Made by a program: the position numbers and the translations under genes | Part shown: positions 1 to 7,407 of the stretch, piece by piece | Position numbering within the stretch: position 1 is the first letter of the stretch | Layout: each line of letters opens with the position of its first letter | The notes under the pieces: generated by a model | Seen by the model: only the letters and a program-made list of their open reading frames with translations | Databases searched by the model: none | Told to the model about the DNA's origin: nothing | Assembly: GCA_018825925.1 (NCBI GenBank) | Contig: JAHKAT010000052.1 | Location: 1-18,388, forward strand | Direction: 5' to 3' | DNA: 18,388 nucleotides | Source of the DNA: Bacteroidota bacterium | Lineage (GTDB): Bacteria; Bacteroidota; Bacteroidia; Flavobacteriales_D; Crocinitomicaceae

Positions 1-478
1 ATGATTTACTGTATTTTCTGTTGAAGGTTTTTTTTGCTTCTTTGTAATATTTCAACGGAACGATAAGCATTCCAAAACATTCTCCTCTTTCTTTACCCAA
101 GTGTTTATGGTGTACTTTATGCGCCTTTCTAATGGCCATAAAATACGGATGATCAATATCTCTCAACCATTTAAATCGGCGGTGAATATAAACGTCGTGC
201 AACATGAAATAAGCGAATCCGTATGTGGCTATGCCATAACCTATCCATACCGCAACATAATTATCCACCATCATTCCAACCATGATACACAACCAAGAAG
301 GTATAGCATAAATCAGAAAAAAGACATCATTTCTTTCAAAAAAGCCCGGTTCTTCTTGGTGATGATCTCGATGAAATTTCCACATAAAACCGTGCATGAC
401 AAATTTATGGGTACCCCATGCCATGAATTCCATTCCTAAAAAAGCAAACAGTAAAACAATCGGACCCCACCAGTACAT
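1..478 (-). CDS. crtZ: Beta-carotene hydroxylase CrtZ (partial, 3' end off the window)
   Basis: A non-haem di-iron membrane hydroxylase that adds hydroxyl groups to the beta-ionone rings of carotenoids (beta-carotene to zeaxanthin). The minus strand is open from an ATG at 478 to the left edge, giving 159 residues with no stop. All four histidine motifs of the fatty-acid/carotenoid hydroxylase superfamily are visible: H24-x4-H29, H36-x2-H39-H40, H94-x4-H99 and H120-x2-H123-H124. Hydrophobic segments at about 5-20, 52-72 and 74-92 fit a small integral membrane protein. Family members are about 150-170 residues long, so little is missing. The ATG lies one base after the stop of the CruF-like gene, so the two are almost certainly co-transcribed and translationally coupled. 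Family assignment is very secure; exact substrate is known only from the family. Confidence 0.93.
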   Translation of the reverse strand, partial: MYWWGPIVLLFAFLGMEFMAWGTHKFVMHGFMWKFHRDHHQEEPGFFERNDVFFLIYAIPSWLCIMVGMMVDNYVAVWIGYGIATYGFAYFMLHDVYIHRRFKWLRDIDHPYFMAIRKAHKVHHKHLGKERGECFGMLIVPLKYYKEAKKTFNRKYSKS

Positions 479-479
479 A

Positions 480-1139
480 TCACAAACAATTTAAAAGAAT
501 AAAAAACAATGTTAACAGCCAAAAAATTGCCCGAGCGACGTTACTGTCCTCGTGAATCTTAAAGCGTTCATACATATAATGCATTGGTAAAGATACGGCA
601 AACCAGCACAAATAGTTGTAGAACGGAATTGCTCCGCCCTGCCAACTCCAATAATCCAATTTCACCGCAACAGGCTCTATGGCAACATCCATCAAAGTCA
701 TTAAACCTGCCGCACCCATTAAAATCATTCCTTTGTTTTTGAACAATTGTCGCGCTATAGCTTGACTCGATACTACCATCAAAATCCAATTTACCCCTAT
801 GATGTACGGAATTCCATCCAACTTTACACCCAAATTAGGTCCGTATGAATATTCGCCAAAAAGTAGTCCTGTATGCACACCAATCCACTCTGCGGCTATT
901 CCCAATGAAAAACAAATCAATAGAAATAGAAAATATTTAAAGTCGTAGTTTTTCCGAGAAATGAAAAGTACCACAAAGGTTAAAAGTAAATTCAATGGAC
1001 TTAAAGCTACCATTGTTGCACGTGCCGATGGAATAGACAATCCTATTAATCCTACGGTATAAAATATGGCTAAGAAAATGATCAAAAAACGATCACCCTT
1101 CAACCATTTACTCTTCAAAGCTTTACTGAATACGCCCAT
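480..1139 (-). CDS. Carotenoid biosynthesis membrane protein, CruF/DUF422 family
   Basis: A 219-residue polytopic membrane protein of the DUF422 carotenoid family, which includes CruF-type 1',2'-hydratases that add water to the end of acyclic or monocyclic carotenoids. Family signatures are EWIGVHTG (84-91), FGEYSYGP (94-101) and the acidic DVAIEP motif (151-156) followed by YWSWQGGAIPFYNY. About six hydrophobic helices are visible, at roughly 18-36, 45-61, 66-84, 112-128, 138-156 and 204-217. The start is the ATG at 1139, inside the last codons of the SDR gene (17-base overlap). The next gene, crtZ, begins one base after this stop. With CrtZ beside it, a role in making a hydroxylated carotenoid is likely. 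Whether the reaction is 1'-hydration or another end-group step cannot be told from sequence alone. Confidence 0.88.
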   Translation of the reverse strand: MGVFSKALKSKWLKGDRFLIIFLAIFYTVGLIGLSIPSARATMVALSPLNLLLTFVVLFISRKNYDFKYFLFLLICFSLGIAAEWIGVHTGLLFGEYSYGPNLGVKLDGIPYIIGVNWILMVVSSQAIARQLFKNKGMILMGAAGLMTLMDVAIEPVAVKLDYWSWQGGAIPFYNYLCWFAVSLPMHYMYERFKIHEDSNVARAIFWLLTLFFILLNCL

Positions 1140-2124
1140 CTATTGCGTTTTTTATAGTTGTTTCAAAATTTCGAAATTCGAAGTCCAGAGCCTCGACTAA
1201 CTTCTTGTTTTCATAACTGGTTCTACCAATCGCACTGTGTGCAGTATCTTTACTCATAGGCAGCTTTTTTCCAGTAAGATAAGTAAATACACTGCCTATA
1301 AAACCTATTGTTTTTAGCAAAAAAATGGGTACCTGACGCCTAGGTATTTTTACTTTCAATTTGGTGGAAATTGTTTGAAACAACTCTTTAAAAGATTGGT
1401 TACTTCCAATACATAGGTATCTTTCGTTATACATTTCCCTTTCCATCAGAGTCACCATTATTTCGGCAACATCACGTGCATCAACCGTAGCATTTGCCCC
1501 AGGAGGATAAAACATCGCTCCATTTTGGAGATGTTTAAAAATCGCTAAGGATCCTTCTTCCCATCTTCCAGCACCCAAAATAACGCAAGGATTTACAATC
1601 ACCGCATTCAACCCTTCAGAAATTCCCCGCCAAACTTCCTTTTCTGCACTAAATTTACTGATAGAATAAGCCGAGGTGAATTTGGACTTCTTCCATTTGT
1701 TGGTTTCATCAACCGAACCTTCTTTTCCTCCGCCAATAGCTGCTGTGGAACTAACATAACACAATTTTGAGGCATTTTTATCCAAACAAGTATTCACCAA
1801 ATTGGCCGTTCCTTCTCGGTTTATTTTCATCAACTTGTAAAAATCAGCACGATGAAATGAAACCAAAGCAGCACAATGATACACCTCGTCACCTTCCTGA
1901 ATTAAATCCTCTAAATCAAGTAAGTCTAAGATGTCAATTTTTCTCCATTCAACTTTTGAAAAATACTGTTCCCCTTCTTTTTTGAAGTAGTACTGAAACA
2001 ATTTTTGAACGTCTTGGATTTTACTTTCTGTTTGGTAACCCGCGATAATTTTTGAATGCTTTTTAACCAATTCACAAAGTAAATGACTTCCTAAAAGTCC
2101 TGTTCCTCCTGTTACAATAATCAT
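1123..2124 (-). CDS. NAD(P)-dependent epimerase/dehydratase-like SDR oxidoreductase
   Basis: A 333-residue extended short-chain dehydrogenase/reductase of the dihydroflavonol-reductase-like type. The N-terminus carries the Rossmann dinucleotide motif VTGGTGLLG (4-12). The active site is complete: serines at 125-126 in YVSSTAA, and Y153-x3-K157 in the YSISK motif. The C-terminal half would form the substrate pocket. It starts at an ATG at 2124, 9 bases after the stop of the alkyltransferase-like gene, and its last 17 bases overlap the CruF-like gene, so it is locked into the carotenoid operon. That linkage makes a redox or epimerase step on a carotenoid or lipid precursor plausible, but this is inference. 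The family covers many substrates, including sugars, sterols and polyketides. Confidence 0.85.
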   Translation of the reverse strand: MIIVTGGTGLLGSHLLCELVKKHSKIIAGYQTESKIQDVQKLFQYYFKKEGEQYFSKVEWRKIDILDLLDLEDLIQEGDEVYHCAALVSFHRADFYKLMKINREGTANLVNTCLDKNASKLCYVSSTAAIGGGKEGSVDETNKWKKSKFTSAYSISKFSAEKEVWRGISEGLNAVIVNPCVILGAGRWEEGSLAIFKHLQNGAMFYPPGANATVDARDVAEIMVTLMEREMYNERYLCIGSNQSFKELFQTISTKLKVKIPRRQVPIFLLKTIGFIGSVFTYLTGKKLPMSKDTAHSAIGRTSYENKKLVEALDFEFRNFETTIKNAIDGRIQ

Positions 2125-2133
2125 ACTGTAAAT

Positions 2134-2481
2134 TTAGTCAAATCCCAATTCAATCAGCGGATCCCAAAAGTGGTTCTTGAAATTTACTATTTGATTGTTT
2201 TGCACCTTTATACCTTCTTTTTCTAACAGTTCCTGCATTTTACTCATGGTTTCGAAATGTGCTGCACCTGTCAATAATCCTATTCGGTTTACTACCCGAT
2301 GCGCCGGAATTCCAACTTGAGTATGTGATGCATTCATGGCCCAACCGACCATTCTGCTCGATTTTGCAGTACCCAAGGCTTTTGCTATTGCTCCGTAAGA
2401 AGTCACTCTGCCTTCAGGAATTAAACGTACTACTTGAAATACTTTTTGGAAAAAATCTTCTGTCGCCTCAGATACTTTCAT
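2134..2481 (-). CDS. Alkyltransferase-like (ATL) DNA-binding protein, MGMT family
   Basis: A 115-residue protein made only of the DNA-binding, active-site domain of O6-alkylguanine-DNA alkyltransferase. It shows the recognition-helix region TSYGAIAKALG (27-37, including Tyr29) and the SSRMVGWAM segment (41-49) with the Arg43 finger. The catalytic PCHRV motif reads PAHRV, so the acceptor cysteine is Ala60. That substitution defines ATL proteins, which bind O6-alkylguanine, flip and bend the lesion, and flag it for nucleotide excision repair without removing the alkyl group. It starts at the ATG at 2481, 35 bases after dusB stops and 9 bases before the SDR begins. The carotenoid context gives no functional hint; it seems to be a passenger in the operon. 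Confidence 0.9.
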   Translation of the reverse strand: MKVSEATEDFFQKVFQVVRLIPEGRVTSYGAIAKALGTAKSSRMVGWAMNASHTQVGIPAHRVVNRIGLLTGAAHFETMSKMQELLEKEGIKVQNNQIVNFKNHFWDPLIELGFD

Positions 2482-2516
2482 CGTTTGAATTTAAAATGAC
2501 GAACGAATTTAAAATT

Positions 2517-3512
2517 TTAACCTACCAATTCGAAATTGGCTTGATTTTGGGCTATAAAATCCAAAATTTCCCTGATTTCATTCAAATCATATGAGGTTAC
2601 TAATTTCATTCTGTACTCCTTAAAATGAGCTATTCCCTTAAAATAATTGGAATAATGACGCTTCATTTCTGCAATTCCTAATGTTTCTCCTTTCCATTTC
2701 ACACTCATTTCTAAGTGATCTTTAGCTACTGAAACACGTTCTGCAATCGTCGGACCAGCAAGGTGTTCGCCTGTTTTAACAAAGTGTTTTATCTCATCAA
2801 AAATCCATGGGTAACCGATGCTTGCGCGACCAATCATAATTCCATCAACACCATATCGTTGTTTGTATTCCAATGCTTTTTCAGGAGTATCAATATCGCC
2901 ATTTCCAAATACTGGAATACGCATTCTTGGATTGTTTTTTACTTCGCCAATTAACGACCAGTCGGCGTCACCTTTGTACATTTGCTTGCGGGTGCGACCG
3001 TGAATAGAAATCGCTTCAATACCAATATCCTGCAATCGTTCAGCGGTCTCAACGACATATTTAGTGTCATCATCCCAACCCAATCTAGTTTTTACCGTCA
3101 CTGGTAAATGAGTGGCTTTGACTATCGCTTCAGTCATTCGGACCATTTTTGGAATATCCTGTAAAATCCCTGCTCCTGCTCCTTTGCAAGCGACTTTCTT
3201 CACCGGGCAACCGTAATTTATATCTACCACATCCGGATTTGTTCTTGTGATGATTTCTGTTGCTTGAATCATGGAATCGATTTCTGAACCAAATATTTGA
3301 ATACCAACAGGTCGCTCGTACTCGTAAATATCCATTTTCATCACAGATTTTGCTGCATCCCGAATCAATCCCTCAGAGGAGATAAACTCCGTGAACATAA
3401 AATCTGCACCGTGTTTCTTACAAAGTGCCCGAAAGGGTGGATCGCTAACATCCTCCATGGGAGCCAGCAACAACGGGAAATCCCCTAAATCTATATCTCT
3501 TATTTTCGCCAA
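2517..3512 (-). CDS. dusB: tRNA-dihydrouridine synthase DusB
   Basis: An FMN-dependent enzyme that reduces uridine to dihydrouridine in tRNA with NADPH; 331 residues, full length for the family. The TIM barrel opens with LLLAPMEDVSDPPF (14-27). The active-site motif NYGCPVKKV (99-107) carries the catalytic Cys102. KTRLGWDD, the IHGRTR signature, VFGNGDI and the GIMIGRASIG phosphate-binding stretch follow in order. The C-terminus forms the helical tRNA-binding domain. The start is a TTG at 3512: there is no in-frame ATG upstream before a stop at 3540-3542, and the next Met (residue 19) lies inside the conserved first strand. A perfect -7 promoter element ends 8 bases before this TTG, so the mRNA leader must be very short. 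It is the first gene of the group leading to crtZ. Confidence 0.95.
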   Translation of the reverse strand: MAKIRDIDLGDFPLLLAPMEDVSDPPFRALCKKHGADFMFTEFISSEGLIRDAAKSVMKMDIYEYERPVGIQIFGSEIDSMIQATEIITRTNPDVVDINYGCPVKKVACKGAGAGILQDIPKMVRMTEAIVKATHLPVTVKTRLGWDDDTKYVVETAERLQDIGIEAISIHGRTRKQMYKGDADWSLIGEVKNNPRMRIPVFGNGDIDTPEKALEYKQRYGVDGIMIGRASIGYPWIFDEIKHFVKTGEHLAGPTIAERVSVAKDHLEMSVKWKGETLGIAEMKRHYSNYFKGIAHFKEYRMKLVTSYDLNEIREILDFIAQNQANFELVG

Positions 3513-3520
3513 AGTGGTTG

Positions 3521-3528
3521 CAAAGTTA
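3521..3528 (-). promoter_or_regulatory. Candidate Bacteroidota -7 promoter element upstream of dusB
   Basis: The minus strand reads TAACTTTG, a perfect match to the Bacteroidota -7 consensus TAnnTTTG, followed by CA. It sits 8 bases upstream of the dusB TTG start. No good -33 TTTG is found at the usual distance; the nearest is only 12 bases away. Transcription from here would give a leader of a few bases at most. Confidence 0.5.
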
Positions 3529-3548
3529 CGCCTATTCAGTCAAAAACG

Positions 3549-3567
3549 AAAAAAAGAGTTTTTCTCT
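3549..3567 (-). terminator. Weak intrinsic terminator after the DUF2254 gene
   Basis: On the minus strand the sequence AGAG-AAAAA-CTCT forms a 4-bp stem followed directly by a run of seven T, located 28 bases after the DUF2254 stop. The stem is short and has little GC, so termination may be partial. It would separate the DUF481/DUF2254 unit from dusB. Confidence 0.35.
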
Positions 3568-3594
3568 GTGTCCTTTCTTCCTTCTTACTTGCCT

Positions 3595-4902
3595 TTATGG
3601 CAATATTCTTTTGGACCGATTTACTAAATCTTCAAGGTCGTTTTTTTCATTGATCGTTTGCTCACCTATGTTTAAAATCATCTGAGCATGTTTAATGACG
3701 TGCTTTTTGTGTTTCTCATTTTTCACAAACCCGTTAATTGTTTCCATCGCCTCCATTAAACGAATAATTACGGCCGTACTTCCTCCTGAAAACTGACGGA
3801 TTTGATTAAATGCAGCATTTAAGACTCCTTCAAAATCTAAAGAATCGGCTATCACCCGTAGATTCTGATCATCATCAAATCTATATTTGGAAGGAAAATC
3901 GACTTGCGCCAAATAAGCCATAGTAGCTGTAAGATTATCAATACAAGCAATTGCTGTGTAAGGATCGTTCACCCCTGGAGATAAAGCTCTTGCTGCGATT
4001 TCAACCATTTGATGGATCGAGTACTCTAAATCTTGTTGCGGGGTTTTGGTTTTCGAAATGACAAATTGATTCAATATTTTCTTCATCTCTTTTTCTTCTA
4101 AACCTTTTTCAAGATGCAAAACGCCAATCTCAATTCCTTCAACTAAAAACCCACCTGGACGCTGATTCAATTTAAAAAGTCCATTATACTCGGTAACCAA
4201 AGTCATTAATGTTTCGCTGTCAATGTATTGAAGGTAACCATTTCGAGGTGCTTTTACTTGAATACAAACACCGTATTGTGCGATCTCTGCTTCGATATCT
4301 ATGGAATTTAAATCATCATTCTCTTCTCCCATTTTTTCGGGAAACATCTTTACTACTTGCGTGGATATAAAATCGGAAATGTCCGATACAATTTTGTCTG
4401 CTTGCAAACTAATGGCTATTTGATGGATAAAAACGATCAGTAACACAATGTTTGCTATGGCCGCCAAAATGGCTATTAGAATAGAAATTGAAGGTATAAA
4501 AATGTAACCATCAACATCTTTGATAGCATTCAAAATCAACAAACAATAGAGATAGGTTGATATGTAGGATCCCAAAACGATTTGATTGAGCCTTACGTAC
4601 ATAAAGTTTTTAATCAAGCGAGATCCAAATTGAGAAGATGCCAATGTTAATGCAACCAAAGTGACCGAAAAAACCGTTCCGGCTACTCCTATCATTGCGC
4701 CAGAAATTGTCGACAAAATACTTCGTGCAGAATCTGAACTATTCACTAAAAAGAAACGAATCCATCCTTCGTGTGTTATAATTATGTTATTATCCAAGTA
4801 CACCAAGCCCACAGACAAAAAGACAGAGCAACAAATCGTTAAAACTGGTAAAAACCAAAAGGTTGACATCAGTTCTTTCCAAAAGAAGAGTAACTTTTTC
4901 AT
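3595..4902 (-). CDS. DUF2254 family inner-membrane protein
   Basis: A 435-residue predicted membrane protein of the DUF2254 family, whose function is not established. Four hydrophobic segments occupy the N-terminal half, at about 14-36, 66-90, 108-127 and 134-163. The second (SGAMIGVAGTVFSVTLVALT) and the following SSQFGSRL are typical of the family. The C-terminal part is soluble and contains the hallmark motif ARALSPGVNDPYTA (304-317). Residues 180-300 are mixed alpha/beta, probably cytoplasmic. The ATG at 4902 comes two bases after the stop of the outer-membrane protein gene, so the two are very probably translated from one mRNA. This suggests that they act together in the envelope, although the family itself gives no mechanism. 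Confidence 0.88.
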   Translation of the reverse strand: MKKLLFFWKELMSTFWFLPVLTICCSVFLSVGLVYLDNNIIITHEGWIRFFLVNSSDSARSILSTISGAMIGVAGTVFSVTLVALTLASSQFGSRLIKNFMYVRLNQIVLGSYISTYLYCLLILNAIKDVDGYIFIPSISILIAILAAIANIVLLIVFIHQIAISLQADKIVSDISDFISTQVVKMFPEKMGEENDDLNSIDIEAEIAQYGVCIQVKAPRNGYLQYIDSETLMTLVTEYNGLFKLNQRPGGFLVEGIEIGVLHLEKGLEEKEMKKILNQFVISKTKTPQQDLEYSIHQMVEIAARALSPGVNDPYTAIACIDNLTATMAYLAQVDFPSKYRFDDDQNLRVIADSLDFEGVLNAAFNQIRQFSGGSTAVIIRLMEAMETINGFVKNEKHKKHVIKHAQMILNIGEQTINEKNDLEDLVNRSKRILP

Positions 4903-4904
4903 AC

Positions 4905-5708
4905 TTAAAAGGTTAAAGTGATACCGAAAGTAACGTCGTGAAATAATTCGTCAATCGGGACGATGGTGCGTGAATCATAGATATTTTGGTATAACAAACG
5001 TAGCCCCAAATATTTAGTAAGGTTGTAGGTTAATTCAGAACTACTTGCCATTCGGTAATTGGCCACTGGATCAGAAAACGTGGGCTGATAATAAACACTT
5101 ATATCCAAATCGAATAAATCTCCAATCTTTTGTTTGTAACTGATATATGAATTTCCTCTAAATCTACAGATTTCAATAGGTGTAGTGATTGTGGGTAAAA
5201 GTACATCTGGAACTCCAGAATAATTCCACCTTTCAAATTCATAAAAACTACCCGCACCTATAAAAATACCTATATTTTCCTTTACCAAAGCTTGCCACCG
5301 AAAGTTTATACCTCCAGCATATTTTCGCTCTAATCCCCTGGCCTCTCGCCAGTTCACCTGCAGAAAGGGTTCAATCCCTATGTTCTTTCTCTGAAGATTC
5401 ACATATTCTAAATACAAAAATCCTCCACTTAAAATTTGCTCTTTTCCGAAAACACTATATTCTACTTTATTCGCTAAGGTAAAGGCATGATTTTTAATTC
5501 GTACGGAAATATCAGAAGTATTTGTAATCTCAAGAAAATCTTCCTTCATGTTTCTAAACCTGAAATTGGGCGTGAAATTTCCTTTTAAAAACTTTGAGGT
5601 GTCCAACAAAACATTGAAATTTTCTGTATGTAACACTTGTGAAAAACTACGGTTGACGTGAATCGTAACCAATAAAAAAAAGATTATAGCTCGTATTGGT
5701 TTTATCAT
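4905..5708 (-). CDS. DUF481-like outer-membrane beta-barrel protein
   Basis: A 267-residue exported protein. The start chosen is the ATG at 5708, giving a clean signal peptide (MIKPIRAIIFFLLVTIHVN then SFSQ, cleavage probably after Gln24). A GTG at 5738 would add ten mostly charged residues ahead of it and is less likely. The mature part shows alternating aromatic/polar strands typical of an outer-membrane barrel and ends in TFGITLTF with a terminal Phe, the usual barrel C-terminal signature. The pattern of long strands and tight turns, with LRLLYQNIYDSR near the end, is like DUF481 (YdiY-like) proteins. It overlaps nothing and is followed two bases later by the DUF2254 gene. DUF481 is my best match; a related barrel family is possible. 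Confidence 0.7.
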   Translation of the reverse strand: MIKPIRAIIFFLLVTIHVNRSFSQVLHTENFNVLLDTSKFLKGNFTPNFRFRNMKEDFLEITNTSDISVRIKNHAFTLANKVEYSVFGKEQILSGGFLYLEYVNLQRKNIGIEPFLQVNWREARGLERKYAGGINFRWQALVKENIGIFIGAGSFYEFERWNYSGVPDVLLPTITTPIEICRFRGNSYISYKQKIGDLFDLDISVYYQPTFSDPVANYRMASSSELTYNLTKYLGLRLLYQNIYDSRTIVPIDELFHDVTFGITLTF

Positions 5709-5722
5709 TTTCTTCAGTTTTT

Positions 5723-5737
5723 TGGTCGCTACGACCA
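5723..5737 (-). other. Short hairpin in the leader of the DUF481-like gene
   Basis: TGGTCG and CGACCA form a perfect 6-bp stem with a 3-base loop, ending 14 bases before the ATG at 5708. On the minus strand it is followed by AAAAAA, so it is not a terminator for this gene. It might influence translation of the leader, but may equally be chance. Confidence 0.35.
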
Positions 5738-5783
5738 CTTTTGCATATTACTTTTTAGCCTCCAAATTTGGATAATAGCATGG

Positions 5784-5842
5784 TTCAAGTTGTAATAATT
5801 AATTCAAATATCAAACGGTATATGTACTTATTTCAACTTGAA
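5784..5842. repeat. Separated 9-bp inverted repeat between the AAA+ gene and the DUF481-like gene
   Basis: TTCAAGTTG at 5784-5792 and CAACTTGAA at 5834-5842 are perfect reverse complements separated by 41 bases. The pair lies in the 238-base gap upstream of the DUF481-like ATG. Loop length rules out a normal terminator. A looped pair of regulator half-sites is conceivable. An AT-rich gap this size yields such a pair by chance at perhaps a few percent. Confidence 0.3.
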
Positions 5843-5946
5843 AAAAGATAAGCGGCTGACCTTTAGATTATTAAAAACCGAGCTTAATATGATTGAAACA
5901 CCGCTTTTCACACAAAAAAATTGCCGTTTAAACGTTTGCTACCAAA

Positions 5947-7407
5947 TTAATTACTGCCGTAATAACCTTGACTTATTCCTGTTGAATCAAATTTAAAGGC
6001 TGTTTCACTTGCTGATTTATCCAACTTATTGTTTATCGTTAAGCCCCATAAAACCAACTCCATACAAAAATATTGTTCCGCTTTATCTATTTTACCAGCG
6101 TATAATTCTACCAGGGTGACCAATGGCGAAACGGAATGTAGGTTTGCATAAAATTCCTTATCTGTGTCTGTATAGTTCAATTCGAGAAAGTTGTTGTCAA
6201 ACCACTGAATCAGATCGGTATATGGGGTTTTCACGCCTTCTTTTTCGAGTTTTGATATTCGCGGAAATATTTTCTCAAACTGTGTCATTACGGCGCTATC
6301 AATCAATATTTTGGCAACCTCATCGGCTCCTTCTTGTTCTCCTTCGTACACCAACTCTACCTTTCCTGTGATAGATGGAATAATGGACATGAAATCTACC
6401 AAGCGAATAGTCGTTGAATCTGAGCCTGTTTCTATCATTCGCAATTTTGCAGCCGCCATCAGATTTTCCATTGCACTAATGGTTAAACGGGCACTAACAC
6501 CACTTTTAGCATCTACATATTCACTGTTTCTGGCTTCAAAAGCTACCTCTTCCAACAAATTCTTCGCCAATTCAGACACATGAATACTGGCTTTATCGGT
6601 TTTCGATATTCTTGCCTCTTGCTCTGTTATTTTACGAGCCAATTCAATAGATTTCGGGTAATGGGTGAAAATTTGTGATCCTATTCTATCCTTTAAGGGG
6701 GTAACTATACTTCCTCTATTGGTATAATCTTCTGGATTTGCTGTGAAGACAAATTGAATATCCAATGGCATGCGCAACTGAAAACCACGAATTTGAACAT
6801 CGCCTTCTTGCAAAATATTAAACAAGGAAACTTGAATTCGCGCTTGTAAATCAGGAAGCTCATTCAATACGAAAATGGAACGATTCGCCCTTGGAATCAT
6901 CCCATAATGTAAAACACGCTCGTCTGAATAGGGCAATTTCAAAGTCGCTGCTTTAATTGGGTCAATATCACCTATTAAATCCGAAACATTCACGTCGGGA
7001 GTGGCTAATTTCTCAAAGAAACGGTTGGAGCGATGTACCCAAGAAATAGGTGTTTCATCTCCTTTTTCAGCCAACAAGTCTCGTGCGTATTTAGAAATAG
7101 GTTGAAAGGGACTATCGTTGATTTCGGAGCCTTTCACTATCGGCATATATTCGTCAAGTAAATCAACCATACTTCTCGCTATTCTGGTTTTGGCCTGTCC
7201 GCGTAAACCTAAAAGATTAATGTGATGACCTGCTAAAATCGCTTTTTTAAGCTGAGGAACCACCGTGTCTTCGTAGCCCCAAAGTCCTTCAAAAACAGGC
7301 TGTTTTGCTTTGATTTTTGCAATTAAATTGGCTTGGATTTCTTCGTTGATTGTTTTGTCTGCATATCCAGATTTCTTCAATTCTTTAAATGTGATGTCTT
7401 TTTTCAT
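5947..7407 (-). CDS. MoxR/magnesium-chelatase-I-like AAA+ ATPase
   Basis: A 486-residue AAA+ protein like the small ATPase subunit of magnesium chelatase and MoxR proteins. The N-terminal helical region (1-45) precedes LWGYEDTVVPQL. The Walker A loop is GLRGQAKT (67-74), with Ala where the third Gly normally sits. The Walker B strand SIFVLNEL (177-184) has Asn-Glu instead of Asp-Glu. Sensor 1 is FTAN (221-224), the arginine-finger region is LKDR (238-241), and the GVSARLTI stretch (303-310) carries the sensor-2 Arg. About 100 C-terminal residues beyond the AAA+ core look specific to this subgroup. Its ATG directly abuts the stop of the VWA gene, so they form a pair. Such pairs usually drive metal insertion or remodelling of a target protein. 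No porphyrin genes are nearby, so chlorophyll synthesis is not implied. Confidence 0.85.
   Translation of the reverse strand: MKKDITFKELKKSGYADKTINEEIQANLIAKIKAKQPVFEGLWGYEDTVVPQLKKAILAGHHINLLGLRGQAKTRIARSMVDLLDEYMPIVKGSEINDSPFQPISKYARDLLAEKGDETPISWVHRSNRFFEKLATPDVNVSDLIGDIDPIKAATLKLPYSDERVLHYGMIPRANRSIFVLNELPDLQARIQVSLFNILQEGDVQIRGFQLRMPLDIQFVFTANPEDYTNRGSIVTPLKDRIGSQIFTHYPKSIELARKITEQEARISKTDKASIHVSELAKNLLEEVAFEARNSEYVDAKSGVSARLTISAMENLMAAAKLRMIETGSDSTTIRLVDFMSIIPSITGKVELVYEGEQEGADEVAKILIDSAVMTQFEKIFPRISKLEKEGVKTPYTDLIQWFDNNFLELNYTDTDKEFYANLHSVSPLVTLVELYAGKIDKAEQYFCMELVLWGLTINNKLDKSASETAFKFDSTGISQGYYGSN

Noticed and set aside
101..439. Plus-strand open frame of 112 codons
   Set aside because: It is the exact antisense of crtZ, whose minus-strand frame shows all four histidine motifs.
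5709..5738. GTG start at 5738 for the barrel protein
   Set aside because: It adds ten residues before a normal signal peptide that begins with an ATG at 5708.
7071..7407. Reading the AAA+/VWA pair as chlorophyll magnesium chelatase
   Set aside because: No porphyrin or bacteriochlorophyll genes are near, the H subunit is absent, and the Walker motifs differ from BchI.
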